Positions 1 to 13,022 are shown, counted from the stretch's first letter. The stretch: 64,000 nt of DNA from Heterohyrax brucei (GCA_028571685.1 CM053143.1:157164329-157228328); one strand, 5' to 3'. Program-made: numbers and translations. Notes: a model not told the origin generated them from the letters alone.

Positions 1-169
1 AGACCTAGATCCTTTGGAACATTGACATGCAAATATTTGAAAGCACTTTGGTAATTATAAATAAATTTTCATTATAGATACGTAGTGATAGATATAGATG
101 ATGCCTTTAATTATGCCCATAGATCATCCATAGCTAAAGCTGGATTTTGGGAATTCATGCAGTCACTCA

Positions 170-760
170 GTCACTGTTTCTTATGTATCTACTGTGCATT
201 AGTTACTGTTATGGTCACTGGAGATGCAATGATGAATTAAGTAGAAAAGGTCAACACTAGTGAGGGGACATATTTTTAAGCAGGCAAAAATATAACTGTG
301 TAATATGATGTCACTCAGTGTTAAGTGCTATAAAGAAAATGTAAGCATGGTTGAGAGAAGATGAGCCTGGTGGGAAAGTATTGTGATTAGACAGGGTGGC
401 ATGAGAGAGAGAAGTCCTTGATCAGAGATCTTCATGAAGTGAAAAAGCAAATGACACTGAAGTCTGCATAGAGACTTCCAGACAAAGGTCAAGTACATTC
501 TCAGACAGTTTTACTTTAGTGTCTTCAGGGTCTGCAGGGAAGCTCCTTCAGCTGGAGATACCAACTAAGAAAGAGAATTGGAAGAAATGTCAGGGGAAGC
601 CCTGGGCTAAATAATATAGTATGGTACATGTCATGTTGGGTAAGATTTGAATTTTATTCTAAGGCTGATGGGAAGCCACTTAGTTTGGGAGCTAGAGAGT
701 GAAGTGATCTGACTTACGTTTTAAAAAGACTGCTCTTGCACTGCCAGTTAAATAGGCTCT
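170..760 (+). repeat. Ancient mammalian interspersed repeat, unnamed
   Basis: The text follows a common old mammalian repeat that I know by sequence but cannot name with certainty. It opens with a degraded form of 'tactatgtgccaggcactg' wording, passes through 'gtgctataaagaaaat', and ends with 'gggaagccactt' and 'gatctgacttacgtttt'. The copy is heavily diverged. Similar text recurs near 22555, 25075 and 62796. Confidence 0.45.
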
Positions 761-1286
761 CCTTATGGGTCCTTTCCCTTAGGTAACACTGGACAATTTA
801 GACTGTTCCTTCCTTCTGGAAATAGACTCTTCTTGTGGCTGTGATGCCACTTTAAGTTTCTAACCTTTCTCTGTATAAAGAAGTTTAGTCTTCCAGGGAA
901 AATACTGTTCCTTGACAGCTGCCCCCAACAGAATGACATGTATTTGTCAGGGTGCTAACCCATGACTTCCTCTTTTACCATTCCGTATGGCTCTCCTTAA
1001 GTGATTTGACCTTCTCCCATCTATCTGCTAATAACTCCAGAATCTACATCTTTTCTTCTTTAACCCTTTTCTCAAGTTTGGATGCTCCAGAGGCCAGGCA
1101 GAAGATGGCTTATCTGACCACATAGTATTGAAGAGTGGTTGGATATACACAGACTCCTCAGTTATCTTTTTATCTAACATTTCACATTTATGACAATACG
1201 AAAAAATTTATGTGACTATTTGGCACATTAACAATGTACAAGTAGCAGTAATGAATGCCAAGGCACAAGGCAGGAGTAGCACTGGC

Positions 1287-1400
1287 TGTGATGGTTAAAG
1301 TTATGTGTCAGGTTGACTGAGCCATGGTTCTTAGAGGTTTGGCAGTTATGTAATTATGTAATTTGACAGTTGGGTAAAGATACAGTTTTTGCATACTGCC
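1287..1400 (+). repeat. Start of an ERV-type LTR, same family as 57335-57868
   Basis: It begins tgtgatggttaaagttatgt and then carries a ggtttggcagttatgtaa block, which matches the 5' end of an LTR family also seen on the minus strand near 25663. Only the 5' part is recognisable and the 3' limit is uncertain. Text at 1480-1640 (agtcaaggatg, ccccaaggttt) instead resembles the ancient repeat seen at 170-760. Confidence 0.45.
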
Positions 1401-2034
1401 CATTTTAGCATAACAAGTTGGTCTTTGGAACTTAGCCATGGCATTAAGTGAGGAGTGGATGTACTGCAAAGGGAAAGCTGACAGGATCTGTTGATGTATT
1501 ACATGTGAAATGTGAGAGTCAAGGATGTCCCCAAGGTTTGGGGCCTGAGCATTAGTGAATGGTGGTGGTGTTTTGTGAAGGAACAAGTACATGGAGAGTG
1601 GGAGTAATAAATTACTCAGCTTGGGGGTAGTAGATTAAGAATTGACTTTTGGAAATGGTAACTTTGTTTGATAGCAGATTAAAACTGGGGTATAGCAAGT
1701 TGAATGCCCAGGTCTGGAATGAAGTGATGAGTTTGCAGCCAGAGATACAAATTTGAAATTAATTTTATTTTATTTAGCAAAGAAACTGACAGATTGAGCT
1801 TCAGTATTTAGAGGTCAAAAAGAAGAAAATGATCCAGTAAAGAACAATGGCTTTTGTAGAAGAGGAAAGTCTAGTTTCTTGAAAAAGCAGTTTTTTCCCT
1901 TGATTTTTTCATAACAGACACCTGTCCCCTCCTCTCCATACTTTCCTCCCCAACCTAGAAAAAAACCAGTAGGACAGCCTCCTAGAGATGTGTAAAACCA
2001 TGGAGTACACATACCACATGCTCACACCGTGTCA

Positions 2035-3880
2035 CCGAGTCCATTCTTAACTGAACAGTTGACCTCAGTACTGATTTCAGGTCAGGGCCAGCAGTCAGTC
2101 TAGGGGCCATGTTCCCAGGGGACCCTCCAGGTTGTTAGACCATCAGTTCTGGTCTTTTAGTAGAGTTCTTGAACTGCACACCTCTTTTTCTCATGTTGTC
2201 TAACATGAGACTCTATATTGTGTCCCCAATTTTGGCTGCGTTCTGTGGTGGCTGGGCACCATCTGTTTCTTCTGGTCTCATGCTGATGGAGTCTCCCATT
2301 CATATGGGTCTTTTTGTCTTCCTGGCTCATTATTCCTTGTGTCTTTGATGTTCTTGGTCATCATATGTTCCAGATGGGTTGAGACCATTTGGTGTACCTC
2401 TGATGGCAGCTTGCTGGTGTTTAAGACCCCAGATGCCACTCACCAGTGTGAGATGCAGAAGACTCTCTTAGCTAAAAACTAGCTATGCGAGTTGACCTCA
2501 GTGTCCCATGAAAACATAGTCCCCAGGTCCCCATCACTGCTACTCTGTCCTTTGAAATATTGAAATATTGAGTTGAATTTAGAAAATCTTTCAGTTTATG
2601 ATGTAGTCTAGATATACTGATCTCCTCTCTGCTGCTCTCTACTCCTCTCACCAAGCCAAATTCCCATCAACTATCTAATCTATGAACATCACTCTCCCTT
2701 CCTCCTCACCCTTGCAGCCATCAAAGAGTCTTTTCTTCTGTACATAAGTCTAATTTCTAAAGTCTTTATAATAGTGGTCATGTACAGTACTTGTACTTCT
2801 GCAGCTGACTGATTTCACTCAACAATGTGTTATAGTTGAAACCAGGTTATGGCATGCTTCCTAAAACCATCATTGTTTTTTATCATTGCATAGAGTTCCA
2901 TTGCATATGTGTGCCATTCTTTATCCATTCATCTGTTGATAAGCATGTAGACTGATTCCATCTTTTTGCTTTTGGACAGCATGGCAATAAACATTGTGTG
3001 AATGCATGCATTTGTGTAACCACCTGAATTTCAGTAGAATATATTCCAAGCAGTGGGATTGCTGGATCATACGGTATTTTACTTTTAGCTTTTTAAGGAA
3101 GTACCTGTATTGCTTTCCAAATACGTTGTACCATTTTGCATTCCCATCAATAGTGTGGGAGAGTCCCAGTCTCTCTGCAGCCTCCCCAGAATTTGTTGTT
3201 TTGTGTTTTATGGAATATTGCCAACCTTGTTGGGGTGAGATTGTATCTCATCATAGTTCTGATTTGGAGTTCTCTATTAGCTAATAATCTTAAGCATTTC
3301 CTAATATGTCTTTTAGCTGCCTGGATGTCTTCTTTGGTGAAGTGTTCATCCATCTCCTTTGCCCATTGATTAATTGAGTTATTTGTCTTTGTCTTGCTGA
3401 TATTTTGTAGTACCTTGTAGATTATAGAAATCAGACATCAGTGTGACATGTTGTTACCAAATATTTTTTTCCATTTTACAGGTAAGCTTTTTATTCCCTT
3501 GATAAAGTCTTTGGTTGAGCATAAGTGTGTGATTTTTAGTAGTTCCCATTTATCTATGTCTCTTCTGTTGTTCGTATGTTGTCGGTCAGATTTTGTAGTC
3601 TGTCTAACCCATGTATTGGAACTTCCCATTGTTGTCGCTGTTTTTTGTTGCATGAATTTAGGTTTGATATTTAGGTCTTTGATCTATTTTGAGTCATGTT
3701 TTGTGTAAGGTGTGAGATATAGGTCTTGTTTCAATTTTTAGCCAACAATACTTCTTAGAGAGACTCTTTTTAGCCCAGCTTACAACCTTTGGGCCTTTAT
3801 TGAATATCAGCTGTTCATAAGAGGATGGTAGTATTTCTAGGGTCTCTATTTTATTCCATTGGTCTGTATGTCTCAGTGGT
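2035..3880 (-). repeat. L1 LINE, 3' end (end of ORF2 and 3'UTR), minus strand
   Basis: The minus-strand reading at 3147-3353 gives FTKEDIQAAKRHIRKCL and RELQIRTMMRYNLTPTRLAI, which is the well-known end of L1 ORF2p. Plus-strand text such as 'agtgggattgctggatcata' and 'ttcatctgttgataagcatg' is the reverse complement of the same region. The 2035-2470 part is the 3'UTR. Frames are broken throughout, so it is an inactive, 5'-truncated copy. Confidence 0.85.
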
Positions 3881-4388
3881 AATAAATACTTTTTACTTAA
3901 CTACAATGTAACAAATGTGAATTAGAATTATTCAGTTTGATGAATTTTTGCTTAGTGCTTACTACATGCAGTCAACTTCTCTATGAATGTTAAGATATGG
4001 AAATGAGAAGACTGTGTTTTGATATTGTGCATACCTTGACATTTCTTCTCAAGTGCAGAAATCAGGGACGAACTCTTTGTAATATAAATGCATTCTGATA
4101 GAATATTAGAAAACCATTTGAATTCCAAAATAATGGTCACTATTGATTCTTCATGTTTTTGATCATAATTTAAAGGTGTTTCATCTGTGTTTGTTACAAA
4201 GAAGTTATTCTGAAAGCGTCTTTAGAAAACTGAAGAGCAAAAAATGTGTGTGCTAAGGAGAGAGCAGAAGAAATAGAGGAATAAATGCATAACCAGGCCA
4301 TTTTCCTTAAATCTCTTTGATTGCAGTACATTATGCAGCATTTGAAAACAGCCGTATTTACTGAAGGCTTATGTCTTTAATTTGTTAT

Positions 4389-4540
4389 CCCTGGTGGTAT
4401 AGTAAAATGCTACAGTTGTTAATCAAAAGGTTAGCTTTGAAATCCACCATACACTCCTTGGGAACGCTAGAGGCAGTTCTACTCTATCCTCTCGGGTTAC
4501 TTTGAGTCAGAATTGACTTGATGGCAATGGGTTGGGTTCT
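4389..4540 (+). repeat. AfroSINE
   Basis: It opens ccctggtggtatagtaaa, then shows a degraded 'gctaaccaaaaggt' box, the body 'ggcagttctactctatcct' and the tail 'gagtcagaattgacttgatg'. This is the standard order of the afrotherian tRNA-derived SINE. Confidence 0.85.
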
Positions 4541-5224
4541 AATGTCTTTATTTGCTTTTCCTGTTTTCTCCAAATTGGTAATAATTTGATCATTACAGAA
4601 ACAAAGTGAAGAGATTGCATAAAATTTACCATGTGCCAGATGCTATTTTAAGTATTTAGCCAGCCTTTTATTGCCTGTGTGAAATTGAGGGAATAAATTC
4701 ACTTTGAAATCACAATTAAGTCATTTCTTAACAATCTATAGTGTTTTCTTTAAAAAAAAAAAAAAAACTGTTAAGTATGAGTTTATCAGTAAATTTGTAG
4801 GCATCATACTCAAGAATTAAGTCAATAAAGGTACTAGATACCTGATGTAAGTTAGCATGATTTAAAATTTCATTATTTTATTAGAAAATAAACTTTTTAA
4901 AAACAAAAAAATTTTCTATCAAAAACACGTATTTGTGTGTACACGTGTATATGTGTGTGTGTGTCCCTGTAGTTACTGTATAATTAATAATGGAGCATCG
5001 GCAACCTGAAATAGAGTGAAGAAACCTACCTGGTGGATGGTGTTTTTACTATTTCGTAGACCCTAAAAGAACAAAGAGGATACAGTTATGTGTGCACATG
5101 GTACCTTGCCTTGTTCAAAATTGACTTCGTTGTCTACATAGCTATTTACACGCACATGTACTCAACACTTGTATGTACGTATTTATATTATCTGTGTATA
5201 TGTTTTGTTTTTTTTTTTTAAAAA

Positions 5225-5900
5225 AAATGTATCTCAGATAGGGAAGGGTGGAAAACTATTAGGAGTAGGAGAGAGCCTGGAGCATAATGAGTTTGATTTT
5301 AGATGTGTTGAACATGATGTGCTTCGAACACATCTAAGGAGAAATTGCTCACGGAAGATTATTTTTCATGATCTTATGCTTATGAAAGGGTTAAAGAGGT
5401 GGAGATGCATTTCGTTCAGTTTTTAGTATATAGAACGCAGAAAGTGAAATCACGTGTAGATCGTACAGAGAATGAGAGGTGAGGAGGTCACAGCGAGAGA
5501 ACCGTGATGAATACACATCATTTTGTCAAGAGAACCTGCCTGGGAGACTAACCTTTAGCCAGAGGATGAGGCAAGAACTTGAGGAAGAAGAGTATCACAC
5601 AGCAGGGGAGACAATATTTCAAGAAGTAAGCAACAATGAAAAGTATCAAATGTTACCTAGGGGACAGGTCCCTAAGGACAGATACTCTGCTGCATAAGGG
5701 CCTCAGCAGCCATTGGTATCTCTGGGGAGAGTGAACGTGGTAAAGCAGAATCTAAACTGTATTATGGTTGGGAAGGAATAAATCAAGACTGATGCTGAGG
5801 TCAGCTTTTCAAAGTTGCATGTAGGTCAACAGAATTAGCGAGAGAAAGGGCTTTGACCAAGGGAGGGAGTTGTGTGCTGTTTCTTTTAAGATAGTGTGAA
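5225..5900 (+). repeat. Degraded ancient interspersed repeat
   Basis: A purine-rich stretch with wording like the distal part of the repeat at 170-760 (gagtttgattttagatgtgt, aacatgatgtgcttcgaac, atttcaagaag, gtatcaaatg). A 72-residue ORF at 5479-5697 lies inside it and shows no recognisable domain, so I do not treat it as a gene. Confidence 0.35.
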
Positions 5901-6952
5901 CATGTGCGAGTTAAACAGGAAAAAAGAAGGAAATAGTGTATAGTTTTGGATGTTAGTAGCATTTTATATCTGGTAGTGGGCTGCTGAAAGAGTTCCATTC
6001 TGATAGTTTCATATGCTTTGTAAAGGGGAGAGAAGGATGACTTCTGAGTTTTTGACTTAAGTGAGTGAATGAATACTTACATTATTTACTAAGATAGAGA
6101 ATATGCGCTTCTTCCGCCAGTACTCAGACACAGCTAGTTAATTTTAGATGTGAGTGTTTAAGAGCTGTTTCGATACCATGTCAAAATAAGAGAATTTCAT
6201 TGCTTTGCCTTCCTTTCATCTCTCTTTTGATCTATTAGCCCCTTGGGAAATAATAACTACAAGCTGAAGTAGATTGTGTTCGACTTGTCAATGACAGATT
6301 AAATTGTTACTTTAGGAAATAAAACAACTTCTAGTCATTCATGTTGATGGCATACAGAGATAGGGTAAATAATTGAAAGAGAAACTAACACACTCATGCT
6401 AGCTGTAAGTTTTTATTTCCTAAAGTCATAAGTAACAGCTTGAACTAAAATTGCATATTATAAATAAATATAGTGAATTAATTTCACATTTTTCCCTGTC
6501 CTTGTCTACCTTTGATTAAAGTTCTATTTAATGTTTCTTTAAGACAAAAGGGAGAGAGAACCCTCTGAACTGGAAAAGTCCATAAATTGATAATCATATG
6601 CAGAATATAGTCACTATTTAGATACATTTTTTGGTCTTCACAGTAATTTTCTCTGCGTAGCTTGAGTGTCTTTACACAGAAAAAAATATTGCAGTAATAT
6701 GTTCCATACACAGAACATTTTTGCTCTAAAAATCTCTAAACAGAAGGTGTTCCAGATGGTGTAATTTTAATGGTATTCTTTGTGTACTTTAAAAATTAGT
6801 ATTTTGGAAAATAAAGCTTTCTTAATTACACTTAAGGGTTTCTAACATGCTATTTGATGCTGTTATTGGGACTTCAATTCTGGGTTTTTCTTTTACCCTT
6901 AGGAATCTTTTGTGAGGAAAAAATCATGGTTTTGAATATCTGTGGATTAATT

Positions 6953-7137
6953 GGAAACCCTGGTGGCCTAGTGGTTAAGTGCTGTGGTTGCTGACTAAAA
7001 GGTTGGCAGTTCAGATTCATCCAGCACTCATTAGAAGTCCTGTGGGGCATCTTTATCCTGTCCTAGAGGGTCACTGTGAGTCAGAAAACCTGTGGGGCAT
7101 CTCTGCTGTGTCCTGAGGGGCACTGTGAGTTTGGTTT
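6953..7137 (+). repeat. AfroSINE with an internal duplication
   Basis: Starts gaaaccctggtggcctagtg and includes 'ctgactaaaaggttggcagt'. The body is present twice: cctgtggggcatct with gtcctagagggtcactgtga near 7039, and cctgtggggcatct again near 7089, at a 50-bp offset. Confidence 0.88.
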
Positions 7138-8288
7138 TTATATGGGTTAATCGGTTCACACTGAGCAGCACCACTTTAGAAGGTATCTTCCTGGTGGATA
7201 AGTCATATCTCCATGTTAACTGGAATGCTCAGTAGATTTCAACAAGCTTTTCTTAAAGTTTGAAAAGTATTTCTGTACTTTAGATCACTTTTTGATAAGT
7301 CACTGTACCAAGCATCTTCACATTCCATAGCTGCTCCTTGTGTGTGTACCCTCTTGCCAAGGAAGCGTATCCTTAAGCTCTTATGGAAAGGCTCTTGGTT
7401 ATAATAAACAGTATGATAACTCAGTTGGTGTTATTGGAACAACAAAAAAAAACCGCTTTGTTTTTGTTTTCAGTTCCTTGTTTGACCATTGGCAAAGTGA
7501 AATGCACTTCATGGCTTCCAAGCCTGACGGTATTTCAGTTGAACTGTGAATTCCTGACATAGGAAAGATAAAATTGGGTAATAAATACTTTATCAATCTG
7601 TCCTGCTTTAATAAAACTATGTTTCATAATTTGGGAGATTAACACCCTGGATTTAAGATTCCTTCATATCAACTTTGTACATATGATCTTTTTTTTAATT
7701 TTTTTTCCTTCTTGAGTTGTTTTATAGCATCTGCTTTATTAGCAGTACTCTGGAGACAGAAATATCTTAAAGTAGCTTCTAAATTGTGCATGTAATTGCA
7801 AATTAAACAGTAGTTGATTGCCCACAATATCAGCTTGACTGCTTTTGTAACTTTCTAATGATTTAATTCTCAGAGATGATTCAGTCTGAGTGTTGTGAAA
7901 GCAAGCAAGAGATTGCCTTATCCCACCAATTCTATAGGCCTTACAAAATAAGACAGGCAGCCATAAAAACTGGAAAGTGATTTTATATTAAAGAAAACTA
8001 GGGTGAAAGGAATATCTGACTAATGAACAAAATGTTTCTCATTATTTTCAAAGAACCTGGTGGTTTTAGCTAAACTAAGGAGGCAAACAGAAGATTTCCA
8101 GGGAGTTAGAATTTGTAGGATGCCATACAGGAATAAAGGGTGATATGCAGAGAAAGAGTTTAGAGTATCTTCATATGACTTTTTCTACATCTTTGGATGA
8201 ATATGTATAGTGTGATCCTCCAGAAGGACAATCAGATACAACTCTCAGGGTTCAGCGAGCTGAACAATCCCCGGAATTTACACGGAAA

Positions 8289-8343
8289 AGCTATTGCTGT
8301 CCAGTTGATTTGACTCATAGCAACCAACCCTATAGGATTAAGA
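8289..8343 (-). repeat. AfroSINE fragment
   Basis: Contains gctgtccagttgatttgact and catagcaaccaaccctatag, the reverse complement of the SINE 3' part. The head is missing. Confidence 0.6.
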
Positions 8344-8466
8344 TATTTTAAATTCTTTCCAGCCTCATTAAATATACACGGTATACGGTAGAAACCTCAG
8401 AAAACTAACATCTTAAGAATAAGGCTAAACCAGTCCTAGGATAAAGGCTACCGTATTCTTACCTTG

Positions 8467-8775
8467 CTGTTGGTTGCTGCCACTGAGCAAGCCCTCAGCT
8501 CTTAGCAGTGGAAAGAAATACTGCACAGCACTATGCCGTCCACATGATGGATTGTACAGTCAGCTGTTGGGATCCATGGGGTTTTCATTGCTTGATTTCT
8601 GAAAGTAGATTGCCAGGCCTTTCTTTGTAGTCTGTCTGAGCCTGGAAGCACCAGTGAACCCTGTTCAGTGTCATAGTAACCCACAAGTCTCCACTAATGG
8701 ATAGGATTTGAAACTGGGTCTCCTGCATGGAAGGTGAGAATTCTACCACAGAATCACCAATACCTCGTTCTTACC
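8467..8775 (-). repeat. tRNA-Gly-like SINE, copy 1
   Basis: Read on the minus strand it begins with a tRNA-Gly-like segment (attggtgattctgtggtaga, attctcaccttccatgcag, gagacccagtttcaaatcc). The A and B box regions are recognisable and TCC sits at the anticodon place. Its body (ctggaagcaccagtgaaccc in plus sense, ttgccaggcctttc) resembles the RTE 5'UTR seen near 56371-56440. Its far end (ggttgctgccactgag) resembles the RTE/AfroSINE tail. It is not a functional tRNA gene. Confidence 0.75.
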
Positions 8776-9870
8776 TTACATGGCTTTAAAAAAAAAATGA
8801 CTCCAAAGGATAAGCTACTCCACAAGTAACTTAGTTGTTTGTCAAAATAAACATTAACGTTATCTGAAGGAAGACAACACAGTTCAAATTCTCAGCAACT
8901 TAATATTCACAGCATTTGGCATGCACTCAAAATTATTAGTGATATGAAAAATTAACAAGATTGTAAGAGACCCAGAAATAAGTTAATAAAATTAGTAAAG
9001 ATTCTAAAACAGTAATTTTAAATATTCAAAGTATGTTCAGTGATGTAAAGGAAAAAATAGACATGAGAGAAAAAGTAGATAATCATAAAAGAACCAAGTG
9101 GAACTTCTGAATCTAAAAAAATGCAATAACCAAAAAGAAAATTTCCCTGGATAGGCTTAGCAAACAAGCAGACTCTACAGAAGAAACGATCAGTGAAGGC
9201 ACAATATTAGAAACTGTCAAAACTTAAGCACAGAATAAAAGAGTCAAAATCGAGAGCCTCAGTGACCTCTGGGATGATATCAAGCAATCTTATGTAAGTG
9301 TAATTCAAATCCCAAAATGAGAGGAGAGAGAAGGAGAAATAAAAATATTTTTAAAAATTCTTTTTAAATTTGCTGAAAGCTATAAACCCAGAGATGTACT
9401 AAGATCAATACACCTCAAGCAGGATAGAAAAAAAAAAAAACCACTTCATATACATCATAATCAATTTCCTGAAAACCAGTGTGAGGGGGGAAAAAAGCAT
9501 TGGGAGAGGAGAAATACTTTAATTACAGGGGAGCAAAGATGAGAATGACATATCACAAACAGTGAAAATTGGATGCTAGTGTAAAGAAATCTTGAAGTGT
9601 TGAAAGAAAACACACACAGCAAGAGTGAACTTTGAATATTTTATCCCACAATCGTATTTTTCAGAAATGAAAGGAAAATAGAGTCGTTCTAAGGCAATCA
9701 GACACTGGGGAGAATTCAGAGCTGTGCTGCAACAAATGCTAAAAGCAATTCTTGAGGCTCAAAAGAAAATGATACCTGGTGGAGACATGGATCAATGGAA
9801 GGGAATGAAAAACACCAGAATTTTTTTATATATGTATATATATAAAATATATTTTAAAATATTATTAATT

Positions 9871-9918
9871 ATTACATTATATGTAATAAAATGTAATGTT
9901 ATTACATTATATGTAATA
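9871..9918. repeat. Two perfect 18-bp direct repeats in an AT-rich tract
   Basis: attacattatatgtaata occurs at 9871-9888 and 9901-9918, a 30-bp period, inside a tract of about 100 bp almost free of G and C. Each unit is also nearly palindromic. Confidence 0.85.
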
Positions 9919-11351
9919 TAAATTTAAAAAGTAAGCCAAGCCAGCCTGAGGAATTTTTAAAATGTTATTTATATTTACATGAGTTTCTTTAAAAACAAAT
10001 TTACTTTTTAAAACAAAAATAATCAAGTGAAATAGAAGGTGTTCTGGGATCACAAAGGAACAAGAAGGAGAAAATGAAAATACATGGAGGCTCTTATTTA
10101 TGAACTGGGGTGGTATCATCAGGAGGTAGACTTAAAAGATGGCATTATCCACTCTGGAGTAGTTCACTGACAGAGAAGAGGCGTGGCCAATAGAGATAAA
10201 AGAGAATCATAATAAATAAATAAATAATAATTGAGAAGAAGTCAAAAAAAGGGAAAAAGGAATGGAAAAGAGAAGGAAAAATAGAAAACAAGAAATACAG
10301 TTAAACTCATTCAAACCCACAATCATGTTAAATGTTAACAGTCTAAAAATACAGTTAAGAAGCAGATCAGCAGAACAGATAAAAATCTAAACTATGTACT
10401 ATACATAAGTAGACCCCAATTTACAATTCAGGTTCTGTTCCAACGACTCTGAAAGGTGATTCTGAATCTAAGTGAATGCTTTTTTCTTTTTTAGTTTTCA
10501 TTATTGTCTCTTATTATCAGTGTGTTTATAAATCCAATCTTTGTCTTTGGGTGTTGGCGTGAGAATGATAGCGTGAGCAAATTATGCACAGCAACACTGT
10601 ATGCAGTACATATTACTAATAATAAGGTGGACCCCCCCCCAATAATAGTCATTAAGTGCCATTCTGTGTAATTTTAATGCATTGTAAGTCAGGGACTGTC
10701 TGTATAAGAAGTACACTTTCAGTATTAAAACATACCAATCAACTATGTAAACAGTAAGACTGTAGAGGCATATTAATATGAGGCAAAGTAGACTTCAGAA
10801 CAAGGACTGTCAACCAGAGAAAATGCTCTAATTTTGAACAGTTTATTGAAAAGACAGCCTTAGATTTATCTAAACTAAACTAAAACTAAACTTCATAATA
10901 CAGGAATTAAAGAGTTTGAGAAGTAGAAATGAACTAGACAAATTCATTATTATGGTTGGAATTTTTAACTCTTGGCTGTTGTTACCTGATGAGACCTGTA
11001 GACAGGAAATCAGTAAGGATGTAGAAGACTTGAGCCAACTTGACTTGTTAATACATGTAAAACACTGCATCCGTAACTGCAGAATGCATATTGTTTTCCC
11101 GTGTACATGAAACATTTGCTGTGAACCAAATTTCTGTAATTTTAATAGAGTAGAATCAGAGTATATTTTCTGACCAAAAAATAATTAAGTTTAAGTTAAT
11201 AATAGAAATATATCTCAGAAATACCTATTTGGAAAGTAAACAAACTTAAAAATAACCCATGCTTCAAAGTAGAAATCACAAGGAACTTAGAAGACATATG
11301 ATTCAAATGGTAATGAAAACATCAGAATTGTTGGGTTATAGCTGTAAAGCA

Positions 11352-11411
11352 GCTGTTGTTAGGTGTCACTGAGTCAATTCCAATATATGGCACCCCTGTA
11401 GGAAAATGTAT
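11352..11411 (-). repeat. AfroSINE/RTE tail fragment
   Basis: gctgttgttaggtgtcactg and agtcaattccaatatatgg are the reverse complement of the shared SINE/RTE 3' tail. Only about 60 bp remain. Confidence 0.55.
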
Positions 11412-12299
11412 AGCTTTCTATAGTTATATTGTTAAAAAAAAAAAGGTTCTAAAATCAGTAATCTAAGCTGAACCTTAAATATCTAATGAAAGATGAAAAA
11501 TATTAAAGTAAAAATAAATAAAAAATAAATCATACCACAATTTAGGAGCAGAAATCAATGAATTAGAAAAATGCAGAAACTGTAAAACAGTAGAGAAATT
11601 CTTAAATCATAAGCTGAATTATCAAATTGATAAATTAACTAGTTGATAAACTTTAGCTTTTCTCCAAAAAGGTTAGTAAGATTGATAAATCTCTAGCTAG
11701 AAGACATCTCCGGGGCTACAAATGACGATTTCAGGAATTAAAGAAGAGGCGTTGTTGTTGTAAATGCTCTAGTTATTTAAAAGATAAAGGATTATTATAA
11801 CCAATGTCTTTCTTACCAATAAATTTAATACCTTGATTTAAAAATGTCTTACAAATCTACGATTAAGGTAAAGAGTTTATTGTCACCACATGTGTTCAAC
11901 AATTTGTTGCCAATTCGGCCAGTATGGTTAAAGCAAGAAAAATAATGAAAAGGCATGCCAGTTAGAAGCATAAATTAAAAAAAAAACAAAAAACCTTTTT
12001 TAAGTTGGACTTAATCAAAATAGGAAACCTTTTTTTTTTTTTTTCCTTTAAACATCATTAAGACAAAAAGCCACACTGGGGTAAATGTTACAACACATGT
12101 ATTCTATAACAGACTTGTATGGACAACACGCAAAGAATTCACATAACTTCGGTGAGACAAAAGACCCAATAAAGCAATTACCCCTGCTGAAAAAGAAGTG
12201 CCTGACTGTACACTTTCTAAAATAAAATGTATGGATAGCCAACACGCATGTATAAAAATATGCAATATCAGGAAAACACGAGTGTGGTAATGTTCTACA

Positions 12300-12645
12300 C
12301 CCTATAAAGACTAAGATTTAAAGAGTAATGATAAAGCAAGGTGTTGGCCAGAATGTTAGAATGTAAAGTAGTGCTATCATTTTGGAAAACAGTGTAGTGG
12401 TTTTTGTTGGTTGGTTTATTTTTAAAGAAAGTTACATTTGCACTTAATGTACATCCCAGGAAATGAATTCTTAGGTACTTCCCCAAGACGGGTAGTAGCA
12501 TATGGCCATCAAAAGACTGCTACATAAATTTTGTTAGCTTTGTTCATAATAATTGAAAGCTGGAAATACTCTCAATGTTCTTCAGTAAGTAAATGGAAAA
12601 AGAGAGTATGGTATATTCATACATGGAATACTAATGATTATGAAG
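12300..12645 (+). repeat. L1 LINE 3' segment
   Basis: Wording such as ggtgttggccagaatgt, cattttggaaaacagtgtag, aattgaaagctggaaatact and atggtatattcatacatgga follows the 3' end of L1 ORF2 in plus sense. A minus-strand SINE follows directly. It may be the same old L1 as 8790-11760. Confidence 0.65.
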
Positions 12646-12808
12646 ACCAAACAAAAACGCTTGCCTTCAAGTTAATTCCAACTCACAGTGACCCTATAGG
12701 ACAGAGTAAAACTGTCTCTTAGGGTTCCCAAGGAGTGCCTGCTGGATTCAGACTGCCAACATTTTGGTTAGCAGCTGAACTGTTAGCCACTGCCCCACCA
12801 GGGTTTCC
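12646..12808 (-). repeat. AfroSINE
   Basis: The reverse complement order is complete: tail 'aagttaattccaactcacag', body 'cctataggacagagtaaaac', box 'ttggttagcagctg' and head 'gccccaccagggtttcc'. Confidence 0.88.
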
Positions 12809-12841
12809 AGTCAGCGTTATAAAAGTCCCTGTGTTAATCAG

Positions 12842-12996
12842 TGGAATCCCGGTGGTGTAGTGGTTAAATAGGATGGCTTCTAACCAGAAGCAAATCCACC
12901 AGGTGCTCCTTGGAAACTCTGTGGGGCAGTTCTGCTCTGTCTTAGAGGGCCATTGTGACTCAGAATTGACTTGATGGCAGTGAACTTTGTTTTATA
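12842..12996 (+). repeat. AfroSINE with 8-bp target-site repeat
   Basis: It runs from tggaatcccggtggtgtagt to acttgatggcagtgaacttt. It is flanked by ttaatcag at 12834-12841 and 12997-13004, as expected for LINE-type retroposition. Confidence 0.9.
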
Positions 12997-13022
12997 TTAA
13001 TCAGCTTTACATGAACACACCA

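Larger units (their letters stand above)
8790..11760 (+). repeat. Old L1 LINE, ORF2 5' half and upstream, heavily decayed
   Basis: Landmarks in order: the segment around 9700-9790 (gctgcaacaaatgctaaaag, agaaaatgatacctgg), the ORF2 start wording near 10320 (aatgttaacagtctaaa), then near 10780 and 11090 text like aaagtagacttcagaacaag and ctgcagaatgcatattgttt. All frames are broken. A SINE fragment interrupts it near 11352. Confidence 0.7.

Noticed and set aside
5479-5697. Acidic 72-residue ORF
   Set aside because: It lies in a purine-rich decayed repeat; no splice sites or domain are seen.
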